DNA of 64,000 nucleotides. Source: Eledone cirrhosa. Taxonomy: Eukaryota; Mollusca; Cephalopoda; Octopoda; Eledonidae. Both the position numbers and the translations under genes were made by a program. Below the pieces are notes generated by a model. It did no database searches. It had not been told where the DNA came from and worked only from the letters and a program-made list of their open reading frames with translations. Numbering within the stretch: the stretch's first letter is position 1; every line of letters starts with the position of its first letter. Below, in pieces: positions 1 through 10,869 of the stretch. The DNA lies in contig OZ024743.1 in NCBI GenBank assembly GCA_964016885.1, positions 121,705,650 to 121,769,649 of the forward strand. The letters are read 5' to 3'.

Positions 1-1124
1 CTTAATTATGTTAACTTTAAATCTAACCATCCTACCAATATCAAGAATGCTATAGTTAATAATATTGGAAATAGAATATCTAACATATCTTCTAATAAAA
101 ACATCTTTGATGCTAACGCCAATTACTATAATAACGCACTTTCTAAAGCCGGCTATCCAGATAAAATCAAATATAATAAAGAAACAAATTCTAGGAAAAC
201 TTACAGTTTAATCATAACCATTCCAATAATTTTAATAAAAGACCTAGATACAAAAACATAATCTGGTATAATGCTCCTTTCTCCATCTCTATTAATAACA
301 ATATTCCTAAATTATTTTTTAGTGCCTTAAATAAATGCTTCCCTCCCTCACATATCTATAGTAAAATATTTAACAAACACACCATCAAATTTTCGTATTC
401 TACATCCTCCAATATTTCCAACATCATCTCTAAACACAACAAAATATTAAATACTAAATCTCTTCCTTCCAATATTGAATTTCATAATAACAGTAATAGT
501 ACTCCTGACGTCATTGTAAACCCTAGGCTAACTTCTGTAAACCCAAATGCAACGTCAAACACAACTTCGCTAAATGTTCATAATCCAACTCTAAATCAAG
601 AAACTATTATTCCTATTATTCCTATCGCAAACAACTTCTCCAATCCAATTCCTTCTATAGATAACACTAGATCACTCATTAATAATCTCTCTAATTGCAA
701 CTGCCGCATTAAAAATAAATGTCCTCTCAACAACCATTGCCTCGATAAAAACTTAATTTATGAATGTAAAATTATAACTAGCACCAATTCCTTCACCTAT
801 TTTGGCTCCACTTCCACCTCTTTTAAAGCTCGTCTCTATAATCATCATTCATCTTTCAAATACAAACTTAAAAGAACTAACACTGCTCTCTCAGAACTCA
901 TATGGTCCTTAAAAGACAAAAACATTAAATATAACATCTTTTGGAAAAAGATTTCTTCTGCATCCTCATACTTGAACAGCTCTCTATCTAAAATCTGTAA
1001 TCTCTGCCTAAATGAAAAATTTACCATTATCTCTAACCTAGAATCCATAATAAATAGACGCTCAGATTTGTTTTCTATCTGCCTGCATAAATTCCATAGA
1101 ACTTTTCACAAAGTATACAGTTAA
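1..1124 (+). pseudogene. Penelope-like element copy 1, C-terminal part with GIY-YIG endonuclease
   Basis: This is the 3' half of a Penelope-like retroelement polyprotein; the reverse transcriptase part lies left of the window. Frame 1 is open from the window edge to a TAA at 259-261. Homologous sequence continues in another frame (codons starting at positions divisible by 3) from about 205 to the TAA at 1122-1124, so there is one frameshift. A Cys cluster near 695-745 (CNC, then CPL, then C) precedes LIYECKI and YFGSTSTSFKARLYNH, the pattern of the GIY-YIG nuclease of canonical PLEs, which nicks the target DNA. The tail keeps ICNLCLNEK and an R-S-D-L-F ending like copy 2. Very Asn/Ile/Ser-rich because the DNA is AT-rich. 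Family assignment is from motifs only; the clade (Neptune- or Poseidon-like) is not resolved. Confidence 0.8.
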
Positions 1125-1180
1125 TATTCAATTCTTTATCAATTTAGAATCTTTTCTCAAAGGCACATATACATACACCT

Positions 1181-1614
1181 CTTTAAAATATACCCATCTA
1201 CCTTACTTTAAAGGGCATTATACACTCTATAATACTCGTTTACTCATTACCCTCATTCTATCTTCTCGTAAAACAATAACATTTGTTTTTGACATTTTGA
1301 ATATTCATCCGCAATCATTATTATTTTTTCTCTCTATCATAAATCTTTTTAATCTCAATTTCATCCTTAATTTATTATTATATTTTTTTAATATATACTC
1401 ATATATTCTTTAAAATATACCCATCTACCTTACTTTAAAGGGCATTATACACTCTATAATACTCGTTTACTCATTACCCTCATTCTATCTTCTCGTAAAA
1501 CAATAACATTTGTTTTTGACATTTTGAGTATTCATCCGCAATCATTATTATTTTTTCTCTCTATCATAAATCTTTTTAATCTCAATTTCATCCTTAATTT
1601 ATTATTATTTTTTT
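1181..1614 (+). repeat. Tandem duplication, about 205-bp unit, period 227
   Basis: Copy one runs 1181-1387 and copy two 1408-1614, nearly identical through the shared start CTTTAAAATATACCCATCTA and the shared end CCTTAATTTATTATTA. Only a short AT spacer separates them. Lies in the PLE 3' non-coding region. Confidence 0.9.
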
Positions 1615-1821
1615 TTTCTCCCCATCAACGAACTCATTATTAATACATATGAATTCAATATACAAACTTTAACTTCACATTATTTTTCTCAAATCCTTCT
1701 ACACATAAACTTTTTTTCTCTTTGCTAATTTTGAAATTCCCACAATACATACATTTCTTCTTTTGACGTTAGAATATTCACCCACAATTATTATTTTTTT
1801 CTCTCTATCTTCATACATAAT

Positions 1822-2236
1822 TTCCCTTCGTTAATTTTCAAATTCCTTTAATTTATACATTATCTTCCAACGGTTCCCAACCTCTCTATATTAAAACATT
1901 ATATCTTTTTCTCAGTTATAAAAACTATCTCTTTCTCTCTATCACCCATCTCTCCCTTTCCACCTTCACTCTCATCTCCTCCCCTTTTTTTCATCCTTTC
2001 CAACCCCCCCCCCTCCCTAAATAAAATATTTTTTCCTCGCACATATCCTCCCTTCGTTAATTTTCAAAATTTTTAATTTATACAGTATCTTCCAACGGTT
2101 TTCAACCCCTCTATATAAAATATATCTCCTCTCAGTTATAAAAACTATCTCTTTCTCTCTATCACCCATCTCTCCCTCTCATCTCCTTCCCTTTTCATCC
2201 TTTTCTCCCCCCCCCTCTCTAAATAAAATATTTTTC
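1822..2236 (+). repeat. Second tandem duplication, period about 224
   Basis: Copies at about 1822-2034 and 2046-2236 share CCCTTCGTTAATTTTCAAA, the CTTCCAACGGTT block, CAGTTATAAAAACTATCTC and a C-run followed by TAAATAAAATATTTTT. More diverged than the 1181-1614 pair, so probably older. The period is close to that of the first pair, suggesting a shared mechanism. Confidence 0.8.
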
Positions 2237-2330
2237 CCAATATCACACATCAATCTAAAACCACTTTTCATATGTTGATTTAAAACTGCACTATCAACAA
2301 GTGTTTTTTAGCCTTCATATCATGTTCTCC

Positions 2331-2401
2331 TGTTTTATCTGATGAAAACACAAATATTATTGTTTGATGATGTTTGTTTTTGAAATGCGCATAATAAAAT
2401 A
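2331..2401 (+). ncRNA. Hammerhead ribozyme, PLE type, with short palindromic stem III
   Basis: All invariant core elements are present in order. Stem I strand 2331-2338 (TGTTTTAT) is followed by CTGATGA at 2339-2345. Stem II pairs 2346-2360 with 2367-2381: 15 positions, one C-U mismatch and a few G-U pairs, closed by a 6-nt loop. GAAA follows at 2382-2385. Stem III is the palindromic TGCGCA (2386-2391). Then U16.1 at 2392, cleavage nucleotide A at 2393, and the stem I return strand 2394-2401 (ATAAAATA), which pairs over all 8 positions with one G-U. A stem III this short folds poorly as a monomer, but it matches hammerheads described in Penelope-like retroelements, which can act as dimers. 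Same strand as PLE copy 1, 1.2 kb downstream of its stop, so it probably lies in that element's pseudo-LTR. Activity is inferred, not shown. Confidence 0.85.
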
Positions 2402-2800
2402 TATCGAACTCCTTTAACCATCTTTTGATCTTATATTATGCATACTCCAGTCCCACAAACTGTAGAGTGCTTCTTATCCGATATCTGCATTGCTTTATTG
2501 TACTACAATAAAACTCACCTCCTACATATATATATATATATATAGTATTAGTTATACTATTTATGGTTATGTAAACACAAAACCTTAAGCAGTTGTAATG
2601 AATGTTGACCCACAATGTTTGAATATGTATCAATGTTTGAATATGTATTGGTATGTCTCTCGGCTGAAAAGGAGGTCATATAACTGTCCATGCATTAATA
2701 AATTGCTCCGAAGAATCCAAACCTCGGTTTGGAGGAAACAGCTGTAAGCACAATAATGTTTTGAACAGTTCTTTGATTCTTATATTTCATATATATATAT
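2402..2800. other. PLE-flanking AT-rich DNA with a small hairpin
   Basis: No gene seen. Contains a (TA)n run near 2526-2543 and a perfect 7-bp hairpin CCAAACC-TC-GGTTTGG near 2717-2732. Confidence 0.5.
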
Positions 2801-3008
2801 ATATATATAAGAAAATACATAAATATTATATATATATATAAATAAAAAGCTGGAAGGGGTAAACAAATAGTTGGGAATACGACAAATAATTAATAAATAA
2901 ATAGATAAAGGTATAAATGTTTATAGCTGATTTAGAGCACTCAATAAGTTCCTGAAGCAAATAATCAATGAAAATAAACATTAAATCACTCTGTATGTAA
3001 TTATGCAT
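2801..3008 (+). repeat. Left arm of a 0.2-kb inverted repeat flanking PLE copy 2
   Basis: The reverse complement recurs at 6141-6352 with only a few differences, including a GAAATA-to-GTAAATA change and small indels in a TTTA run. The inner edge is sharp at the ATTATGCAT end (3008 and 6141). Contains the block CTGATTTAGAGCACTCAA. Confidence 0.9.
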
Positions 3009-3916
3009 ATACATACACATATATATACACACACACACACACACAACCATACAAATACATACATATATATGTATATATATATACACATAGACTAGAGTAT
3101 GTATGTATATATGTGTGTGTCTATACGTGTGTATATAAAGATAAGTTGAGTATGAAAATGTATACACATGAACGCGTATGTATGTACATGAATACATGTG
3201 TGTATATATATATGTATGCATGTGTATATGTATGTAAGTATGAACATGTTACTATGTGAATGTGAGTATATGTATTTTGTAGAGGTGTGCAAATATGTTT
3301 GTGTGTGAATGCGTGGGCGAAAGGAAACGTACACTTGAAAGAAAAATTTAAGTCTGAATGTTAATTAAGTGCAAACACAAAACCAACCACGCGAATCTTT
3401 ACTATCTCTAATCCTTCTATAGATTTAGAAAAATAACCAATAATATATTCTATAAAAATGTCAAAACAACAGATGGGAATCTAATTACTCACTGCCACCA
3501 AAAATTCTCACTGCTATCAAAAAACCACTCCCTCAACTATTCTTCTAACAACTTCACCCCTCCCTCCAAATATTCTCTATAAAAACCAAAGAGGTCCTCA
3601 GTAATATTATTCTGATGAAATGACAGTAGATAATAACATTGAAATATTGAATGTCTGCATAACTAATACTTTGTAGATAGCAGCTGTTTTCAGGTTATGT
3701 AACTGTTATAGAAACACGTGTCAATAAATTCCTTTCAACTAAACTGTATCCATTCAAATCTTTCTATATATATATGTATGTATTTGTTTCGACGGCTATT
3801 ATATACATATATATATATAAAAATATATATATATATAAAAATACACATATACACACACACTCATATATACAAAAAGTTACGTCACCACCTTAATAAAAAT
3901 ACACACACACATATAA

Positions 3917-3981
<65 letters not shown>

Positions 3982-4230
3982 CATATACATACAGATATAT
4001 ATAATTATATACACATATATATATACATATATACACACAGAAATAAATATCTATAAATAAAAAAGGTGCGTATGTAAAGGGTAAGATAGAAAGTAGGGGG
4101 GAATAAGTAAAATAAATAACAGGAAAAAGTTTAAATATAAGGGGGAAAAAGAATATAAGAGTACAGAAAGTGAGTTCAGAGAGTAATAAAAATCGTAGTG
4201 GATGTAAGGCGTAGAGAGCAGAGAAGAAGT
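3009..4230. other. Microsatellite-rich DNA downstream of PLE copy 2
   Basis: No gene supported. Holds complex TA/CA/TATG repeats (3009-3240), a long (TA)n-(CA)n tract at 3900-3990 and an unassigned AT-rich stretch at 3340-3720. Relative to PLE copy 2 (minus strand) this is its 3' side and may include its 3' non-coding region. Confidence 0.5.
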
Positions 4231-6140
4231 TCAAGGTGGTTGAGTCATCGTAGGAATGTCAATCCAGTTACAGAGCAGATTCAATTTCAGGTGAGGACAA
4301 CATCTGAAGATCTCGGTCTTGGAGTTCAGGCAAGTTGAAGTGGCTTTCAAGTTTTGTAGAATTCTAAATTTCTCAGTGGTACACAAAGAACAATTCTTTG
4401 TGCGCCTTTGGTATTCCCTCGAATGGTCTAAAATAGACCAATCGATAGAGTACGGGATGTTTTTATCTTTGAATTCTCACACCTTATTTGCGAGAGCCGT
4501 TGCTGTTCTTTTATCAGAGTGTTTAAAAGAAGCGACATGTGCATAAAACCTGGTTTTGAACCTGTCCTGAGTCATGCCAACATATCGTTCACTCCTGGCA
4601 GGCTGGTTGTTAATCAAAGGTGTCACTTTGGCCTCATATACAACGGATTTGGTATTACATTTGCCCTGTAATGGGCATTCATCCGGCTTCCTGCAACTGC
4701 ATCCTGGATTTATTCTCGTACGATTAGAATTGGTGATTTTAGACTTGATTGATGGGCAGCAAGAGTAACTCATTTTAACTACATTTCTATTAAATATCTT
4801 ATAATATCTATGATTAGGGGGAAAATGTTTGTCTAAGAGGACAAGGAATGTCCTTCCTACATTAGTTTTGACAGTTAGAGAGAAGGGGCGGGGGGGGTGT
4901 AAACCAAATAATTTTCCTTTTCCTATTATTGTGATTAGTTTTAGGGGGAGGAGTAGGTAAATATTTAATGTGTTCTGTAAAGCGGCTGTTATTAATGGCT
5001 TTATTATAATAAGGGGCGGCTTTGTTAAAAATGTCTAGAGACGAAGATAAGGTAGAAATCCTACGGCTAATATTGGGAATAAGATTTTTAAAAACTATAG
5101 GGGGATGGCAAGACTCTTTGTGTATATATCTAAGATTTTCGTTAGGTTTATGATAAGGTTTAAAAGAGGCAGTAAGTAGATCAAGATTAATGTCAAGAAA
5201 GTTAGCATTGGTAAGGTTCGTATCTATAGTAATTTTAAGATTAGCAAAAGTATTGATTAAATCTTTACGGAATTTATCAAGGTTATGGCCGTTGGTGGTA
5301 TGAGAAACTGCCAATCCGTCGTCACGGTATAAACCGATATTATGGGTAGGAAATTTCTCTTTAAGGGTGTGGAGAAGGAATAATCCTACTAAGTCACACA
5401 CATCCGCACTGTCATATGAACCCAATGCAACATCAAAAGAGTTTTCAGGGTTTGACTTTTTAACCCAAATACTTTCATTAGTAAAGAGTAGAGTTTTCCT
5501 AGCATGAAAGATAATGTCTTCTTCTAATTTCGAAATATTAATGAAGGGTCTTGCAAAATCTAAGGCTTTAGTTAATAAGGAAACAGTAATAGAGAGGTAA
5601 AAATCAAAAATATCAAATTGGGTAAATCTACACTTATTTTTACCTTGTATATTATTAAACAAAAAAATAACAGAGGATGTGATAAGTCAGTCTTAGTTCT
5701 AATTTGGAGAATTATTTTTCTTAAGATGTTTTTACTTACAAGGCCAACTTCGGATTTAGTCGGGTTAATCAGTCTACAGCTAGGTCGATTAGTAAAGTCT
5801 AATTTATGGTCTTTAAGGGTGATATATTCTTTACGTTTAGCTAGGCTTTCAATCCGGTTGTCTATTTTTAAAGAACTAGCTAGTTCTTTAGCTTCTTTAT
5901 TAATAGTATTGTAGGTGTTATTATTAGTTAATTGATATTTGTTGGTGATACTATTAGTTAAAAGTTGGTTATACAAAATACTATTAACTTCAAAGAGATT
6001 TTTAGTTTTATCGGAAAGAACAAAAGTGTTTGTAGAATTTTTAAAATTAGAAATATCGTTGGAAAGTTTAGTTTGAAAATTATTATTATACTTACGAAAT
6101 TTGATATCACTAATTAAAATAACAAGGTCTAATTCGAATT
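4231..6140 (-). pseudogene. Penelope-like element copy 2: reverse transcriptase plus C-terminal GIY-YIG, decayed
   Basis: Read on the minus strand. The frame is open from the junction at 6140, and LKDHK, a motif typical of PLE reverse transcriptases, appears at about 5820. A frameshift near 5650 leads into FDIFDFY (motif A) and YRDDGLAV (motif C, the catalytic Asp pair). A second frameshift between 4862 and 4773 leads into CSCRKPDECPLQGKC and the GIY-YIG region (VVYEAKV, RYVGMTQDRFKTRFYAH). An in-frame TGA at about 4476, where related copies have Trp, interrupts it. The tail continues to a TGA at 4231-4233. The reading frame starts abruptly at the inverted-repeat junction, so the copy is 5'-truncated. 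The domain order (RT then GIY-YIG) is that of canonical PLEs, not the permuted Naiad type. Inactive as it stands. Confidence 0.88.
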
Positions 6141-6352
6141 ATGCATAATTACATAGAGTGATTTAATGTTTATTTTCATTGATTATTTGCTCCAGGAACT
6201 AGTTGAGTGCTCTAAATCAGCTATAAACATTTATACCTTTATCTATTTATTTATTTATTTATTATTTGTCGTATTCCCAACTATTTGTTTACCCCTTCCA
6301 GCTTTTTATTTTTATATATATATATATAATATTTATGTATTTACTTATATAT
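6141..6352 (-). repeat. Right arm of the inverted repeat flanking PLE copy 2
   Basis: Reverse complement of 2801-3008. The inner edge (ATGCATAATTAC) directly abuts the truncated PLE reading frame, which meets an in-frame TAA at the junction. Confidence 0.9.
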
Positions 6353-6362
6353 ATATATGTAT

Positions 6363-6369
<7 letters not shown>

Positions 6370-6420
<51 letters not shown>
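6370..6420. repeat. (TA)n microsatellite
   Basis: Uninterrupted TA run of over 20 units ending next to the (ATC)n tail of the RTE-like LINE, so it forms the 3' flank of that insertion. Confidence 0.95.
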
Positions 6421-6804
6421 GTGTATCATCATCATCATCAACGTTTAATGTCCGTGTTCCACGCTTGCATGGGTTTGGACGGGGGTAGTCCCACTTGAGG
6501 CAAGAGTGATTGTCTTGCTCGCATAGGACCGTCTGGCAGGTTTTCTACAGTTGGATGCCCTTCCTAACACCAACCACATTTACAGTGTGGGTCTGGGAGG
6601 TTTTTACCGTGTTGCCTACACGGCCACATTACAGCGTGGACTGTGTGTTTTTTTGTCGTGACACCTACACGATCTCATTTGTTTCGGCCTGGATGGCGCG
6701 GCACCAACATAACTTTACATAGAACGGGGTGGTGTGGATGGGGTGGGGTGGGGGGTGTATTTTGTTAGAGATGCCTACTGGCTGGAGTAGGTTTTACTAT
6801 ATAT

Positions 6805-9051
6805 TTAGGTAAGGCGGGTCTTCTCTGTTACTGAGTACCGCCAAAGGTCTCGGTCCAGTGACATTGTCTTGGAGAGGTGTAAGTGTGTGATGTCGGAGTT
6901 TATCAGCTCGTCCCAGGTTTTTCTAGGTCTGCCTATTCCGTGACTACCGTCTATCTTTATTGCCCTGCACTTTGTTATACAGCTATCGACTTTCATGCGC
7001 ATCACGTGTCCATACCAACGTAGCCTTCTCTCGAGTAAACAACATCTGATCCCTCTTATCTCTAATTTTTTCCTTAGTTCGTTTATGCTTTGCCGTTCAC
7101 GTATATTACTGTTACACATCCAGCGGAGCATGCAAGCTTCGTTCCTCTCTAGTCTGCGTATATCCTCTGCACACAAGGCCCAGGTCTCACTGCCATGCAG
7201 CATTGCTGTTCGTATGCAGGCATCGTACAACCTGCCTTTCATTTTTAGAGAGAACCCTTTAGCAGCTAATAGTGGTATAAGCTCTCTGAACTTTTTCCAA
7301 CCAGTTCTGACTCTAGCTACAGTACTTTCAGAGCACCCTCCCCCACTGCTGATTTTATCGCCCAGGTAACGGAAGCTGTCCACTATTTCTATAGAACCCT
7401 CTGCGCAATTGAAAGAGCTAGTATTTTGTGGGCACTTGCTGCTACTTATTGCACCAGAACACCGGCCACATGTAAAATCTATGTTCTTAGTTAGCTTACC
7501 TGTGATCCCACTACATCTTTTATGCACCCATACTTTGCATTTAGGACATAAAATGGAGTTTCTACCTACGCCTTTCCTACACACCGAGCACGACCATTTC
7601 CCAGAAGGGACCGCCGCCTTGTTTTCTTTCCTACAAACTAGAACTTTGGTCTTAGCCAGGTTAATTTTAAGTCCTTTTGACTCTAGGCCGTGCTTCCATG
7701 TTTGGAATTTCTTCTCTAGCTCGGCCATTGATTCCGCTATGAGTGTCAGGTCGTCTGCGTATAGGAGTTCCCATGGGCAGCCTGTCTTGAACTCCTCTGT
7801 TATAGCCTGAAGGGCAATAATAAATAGTAGGGGGCTGAGAACAGAGCCCTGATGGACGCCAACTTTTACGCTAAACTCTTCACTATATTCGTTGTTAATT
7901 CTAACCTTGCTGACTGTTTCTTTATACATGGCTTGTATAGCACTCACAAGCCATTCGTCAACGCCTAGTTTTCTAAGAGCCCACCAGATAATGGAGCGGG
8001 GGACTCTGTCGAAGGCTTTCTCCAAGTCGACAAAAGCTAAGTAGAGGGGTTTACCTTTAGCTAGGTACTTCTCCTGTAGTTGTCGTACTATGAAAAGAGC
8101 GTCTGTGGTACTTTTGCCTGACACAAACCCGAACTGCATTTCATCTAGGTCAATTCTCTCTCTGATTACTTGCGCTATTACTTTTTCCGTGACCTTCATG
8201 ACCTGGTCAATTAATTTAATGCCTCTATAGTTACTCCTATCTAGGGCGTCTCCTTTACCCTTATAACAGTTAACGATGATGCTGCTATGCCAGTCCTTCG
8301 GAACAACCCCATTCTGTACGACTTGGTTAACTATGCGGGTGACCATGGTGTGTCCCACCGTGCCAGATGCCTTCAGCATCTCAGCAACTATTTCCGAAGG
8401 CCCAGCCGCCTTACCCATCTTCATATCCTTGATTGCCTTACTTATTATACTCCCCTCGACTAACACTGCTGGTCCCTCTATTGGGTCGATATGGGGGAGA
8501 CTGTCTTTCTCCCATTTATTCTCCTCATTTAGTAGCCTTTCATAGTGACACTTCCAAGCTACCTTCTTATCAGCGTCGGTGATGGCAAGTGTGCCATCGT
8601 CGTTTAGTACACACTTCTCCCCGACAATATCACGGTTTTCCTTGACGCATTGCCTAGCAATCCTGAACACCTCACGTTTTTGGTCATCGCGTTGTAGAAC
8701 ATGCTTGAACTTTCTTTCCTCAGCTTCCCTTCTTGCTAAGTACACTTCTCTCCTAGCTTCCCTCCTGGCCACTTGATAGTCTTCTCTACTTCCCCCATCC
8801 CACCATACTTTCCAAGCCTGCTTTTTGGCCTTAATTGACCCCTCCACCTTACTGTTCCACCACCATGTTACTCTCCTCCTGCCTACAGGCCTGCTCCAGC
8901 CACAGACTTCGTCTGTCGCCAACAGCAGGTTTGCTTTCAGAAATTCCCACTCTCCCTCTATATTGTCCGACTCTAAATGTTCTTCCTTACTGTCGAAAGC
9001 ATCAAGTAATATGCTTTGAAATTTATTCCTGGCTGTGGGGTCCTTTAGCTT
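6805..9051 (-). pseudogene. LINE reverse transcriptase with an internal zinc-finger-like insert
   Basis: Copies the element's RNA into DNA at a nicked target site. A 705-codon stretch is open from 8922 to 6805, and homologous sequence continues upstream to a TGA at 9052-9054 that replaces a probable Trp. In the 705-residue numbering: FGFVSGKSTTDAL at 264-276, motif A FVDLEKAFDRVP at 297-308, motif B VHQGSVLSPLLF at 356-367, catalytic YADD at 388-391. A Cys/His cluster follows (CSVC 445-448, CPKC 459-462, VHKRC 466-470, CGRC 485-488), resembling a PHD-type or zinc-ribbon finger, between the RT core and the thumb. The C-terminal block is ERRLRWYGHVMRM and GRPRKTWDEL near 631-672. RT catalytic residues are intact, but upstream lesions separate it from the endonuclease. 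Confidence 0.85.
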
Positions 9052-9169
9052 TCATATTTTTCTCCTGAGGATAGTCCTCTTCTGCTGTCGAGTACGTCTC
9101 GTCCTGACTATGAGGTCGCTAATTATCAGTCTATGTTGGGAGGTGCATTCTTCATGGGGGGGGGGGGGG

Positions 9170-9729
9170 ATTTAGTGTTTACAACAGACACTCTGTCACG
9201 TCTTCTGGTAAGGATATAATCTACCTGGCTTGTGTGTTCCCCGGATCTATAGGTGATCAGGTGATTGTCACGTTTTTTGAAGTTAGTGTTACAGATAGTT
9301 AGGTTATTTGCATCACAGAATTCCAGGATTCTGGAGCCTTCCTCATTTCTAGTACCAAACCCATAGCCTCCATGGATTTCGTCGTAGCCGTCACAATGTT
9401 GTCCAACGTGACCATTTAGGTCGCCTGCAATAATTATATAGTCACTGTCGGATATTTGGGAGGTAGTTAGCATCAGTGTCTCATAGAATCTGTCTTTTAT
9501 AGTGCCGGGCAGTCCGGATTGGGGTGCGTACGCAGATATTACTGTCACCGTAGTTCTATTGAGGACAAGTCGTATTTTAATTATTCTGTCGTTCACTCTA
9601 TTTACGTCTATTATCTTATCTGCCCACTTTTCTGCTACCATGATTCCTACTCCACCCAGCCCATCATCGTTTCCCACCCAGAAAAGCTTATAACATCGTT
9701 TTTTACCCTCAATGAATCTAGCAGACCCA

Positions 9730-9733
<4 letters not shown>
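9170..9733 (-). pseudogene. LINE apurinic-type endonuclease domain, N-terminally truncated
   Basis: Minus-strand reading frame with ISAYAPQSGL, IAGDLNGHVGQ (catalytic Asp/Asn region) and TSQVDYIL, diagnostic of the exonuclease-endonuclease-phosphatase domain that nicks target DNA for RTE-like LINEs. The first third of the domain, including the catalytic Glu region (CCVQE in other copies here), is missing: the sequence begins at ARFIEGKKRCYK right beside (TA)n at 9734. A 14-G run at 9156-9169 breaks the frame before the link to the RT. The fold also matches host proteins often labelled craniofacial development protein 2-like, a label frequently given to such LINE fragments. Confidence 0.85.
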
Positions 9734-9795
<62 letters not shown>

Positions 9796-9811
9796 TATAT
9801 TATGTGAAAGG

Positions 9812-9844
<33 letters not shown>

Positions 9845-10147
9845 ATGTGTGTGTGTGCGTGTGTATGTATATATTTATAGGTATGTATGTGTAAATGTGT
9901 GTATTGCTTACCACGTGTGTTTATTTATTTGTGTCCTTTCCTGTATCGCTGTCAACTTTATAATAATTTTTATTTTCTTAAGTCGTATATTTTTTTATGT
10001 TTATGTAACGGCCTATTGCATTACATGGTTGTCCATTGTTTTTTATTTTTATTTGTTCTTATAATTAATTGTGTGTGTGCGGATGTATGCGTGTATATAT
10101 GTGTGTATGTATGTGTGTGTATGTACGTGTGTATATATGTATGATTA

Positions 10148-10198
<51 letters not shown>

Positions 10199-10225
10199 AT
10201 GTGTATGTATGGATATATATATATA
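9734..10225. repeat. Compound TA/TG microsatellites
   Basis: Repeated (TA)n runs at 9731-9750, 9764-9794 and 9812-9835, and (TG)n/(TATG)n tracts at 9840-9900 and 10070-10225. Reading frames crossing them are low-complexity and not genes. Confidence 0.9.
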
Positions 10226-10660
10226 CTAGCAGAGATACCCGGCGTTGCTCGGATATTAAATAGCAGTTGTGTATACCATTTATGTTAATACTTCAGTGCT
10301 GCTTCGAAAACTATACTTTTACAAAATCATCGGCTTTTTTCCAAAAGGGGTTCCTGCCCCCAGGGGTCCCCTACCCAATATGTGCCAATTCTGAGAGTTC
10401 ACATTCATCTGTAGGACAAACGTAGCCCATGTGTCAAGTTTTGTGAAAATCGGTTGCGAACTCCAGAAGTTATGACGTTTTGTTGCATTGCACTGCAGTG
10501 CTTCAGTCGACCGCAAGGAAGTGGTTAAAGGGGTTATCTGCCGGGGGCCCTATAATCAATATCTGGGAAAATGACAGTGCCCATGACCATCCGGAGTACA
10601 TAAGTAACCTATGTCTTAAGTTTGGTGAAAATACTGTAGAAATGCATAAGGTTTATACAT
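10226..10660 (+). repeat. Dispersed-repeat segment, possibly Helitron-related
   Basis: Begins with GCAGAGATACCCGGCGTTGC, a motif I associate from memory with repeat families in many invertebrates. It contains two versions of a block like AAGTTTTGTGAAAATCGGTT (10435-10455 and 10617-10633). No transposase or Rep protein is visible. Followed by TG-rich low-complexity sequence to about 10740. Class assignment is tentative. Confidence 0.4.
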
Positions 10661-10869
10661 ACGCGCGTGCGTGCGTGTGTGTTTGTATGGGTGTGTATGT
10701 ATTTGTGTGTGCGTATGTATGTGTATGTCCGTCGGGGCATACGTATGTACTGGCCTAAATCTTCACTATTTACTTTTACTATTTTAATAACCTCTGTCAT
10801 TTTCGTTTTCAATTTTATTTACATCATTCTTAAACTCCGCGGCTGGAAATCATTCTGTTATTTTAAATA

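Larger units (their letters stand above)
1125..2330 (+). other. 3' non-coding region of PLE copy 1
   Basis: AT- and pyrimidine-rich DNA between the PLE stop codon and the hammerhead motif. It contains two separate tandem duplications (listed individually) and no open reading frame of note. Its position and orientation fit the 3' untranslated or pseudo-LTR region of the upstream element. Confidence 0.6.
6424..9733 (-). mobile_element. RTE-like non-LTR retrotransposon, near complete but 5'-truncated
   Basis: About 3.3 kb on the minus strand: partial endonuclease (9733-9170), reverse transcriptase ORF (9050-6805), a 3' untranslated region (6804-6440) and a (GAT)n tail at 6424-6442. The 5' end cuts into the endonuclease domain, and both ends abut (TA)n tracts. 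The 3' UTR contains GTTGGTGTTAGGAAGGGCAT and CCCATGCAAGCGTGGA, sequences recurring as isolated tails across the window. The C-terminal layout (RRLRWYGHVMRM, GRPRKTWDE) is of RTE type; the subclade is uncertain. Confidence 0.85.

Noticed and set aside
3614..3670. Second CTGATGA...GAAA motif (3615-3645) as another hammerhead ribozyme
   Set aside because: A 4-bp stem II is possible (AATG/CATT), but no stem I partner or proper A-U pair at the cleavage site could be found in either topology.
2826..4234. Tyr/Ile/His-rich open frames over TA/CA repeats as genes
   Set aside because: They are translations of microsatellites (repeated YIYIYI, THTHTH) with no start context, domain or splice support. 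The same holds for 9519-10263, 36216-36791, 38757-38992 and 59021-59387.
4319..4768. Plus-strand open frames inside PLE copy 2
   Set aside because: They are antisense shadows of the minus-strand GIY-YIG region, which has the recognisable motifs.
6995..9068. Plus-strand open frames inside the RTE-like LINE
   Set aside because: Antisense of a 705-codon RT frame with catalytic motifs; none has a domain of its own.
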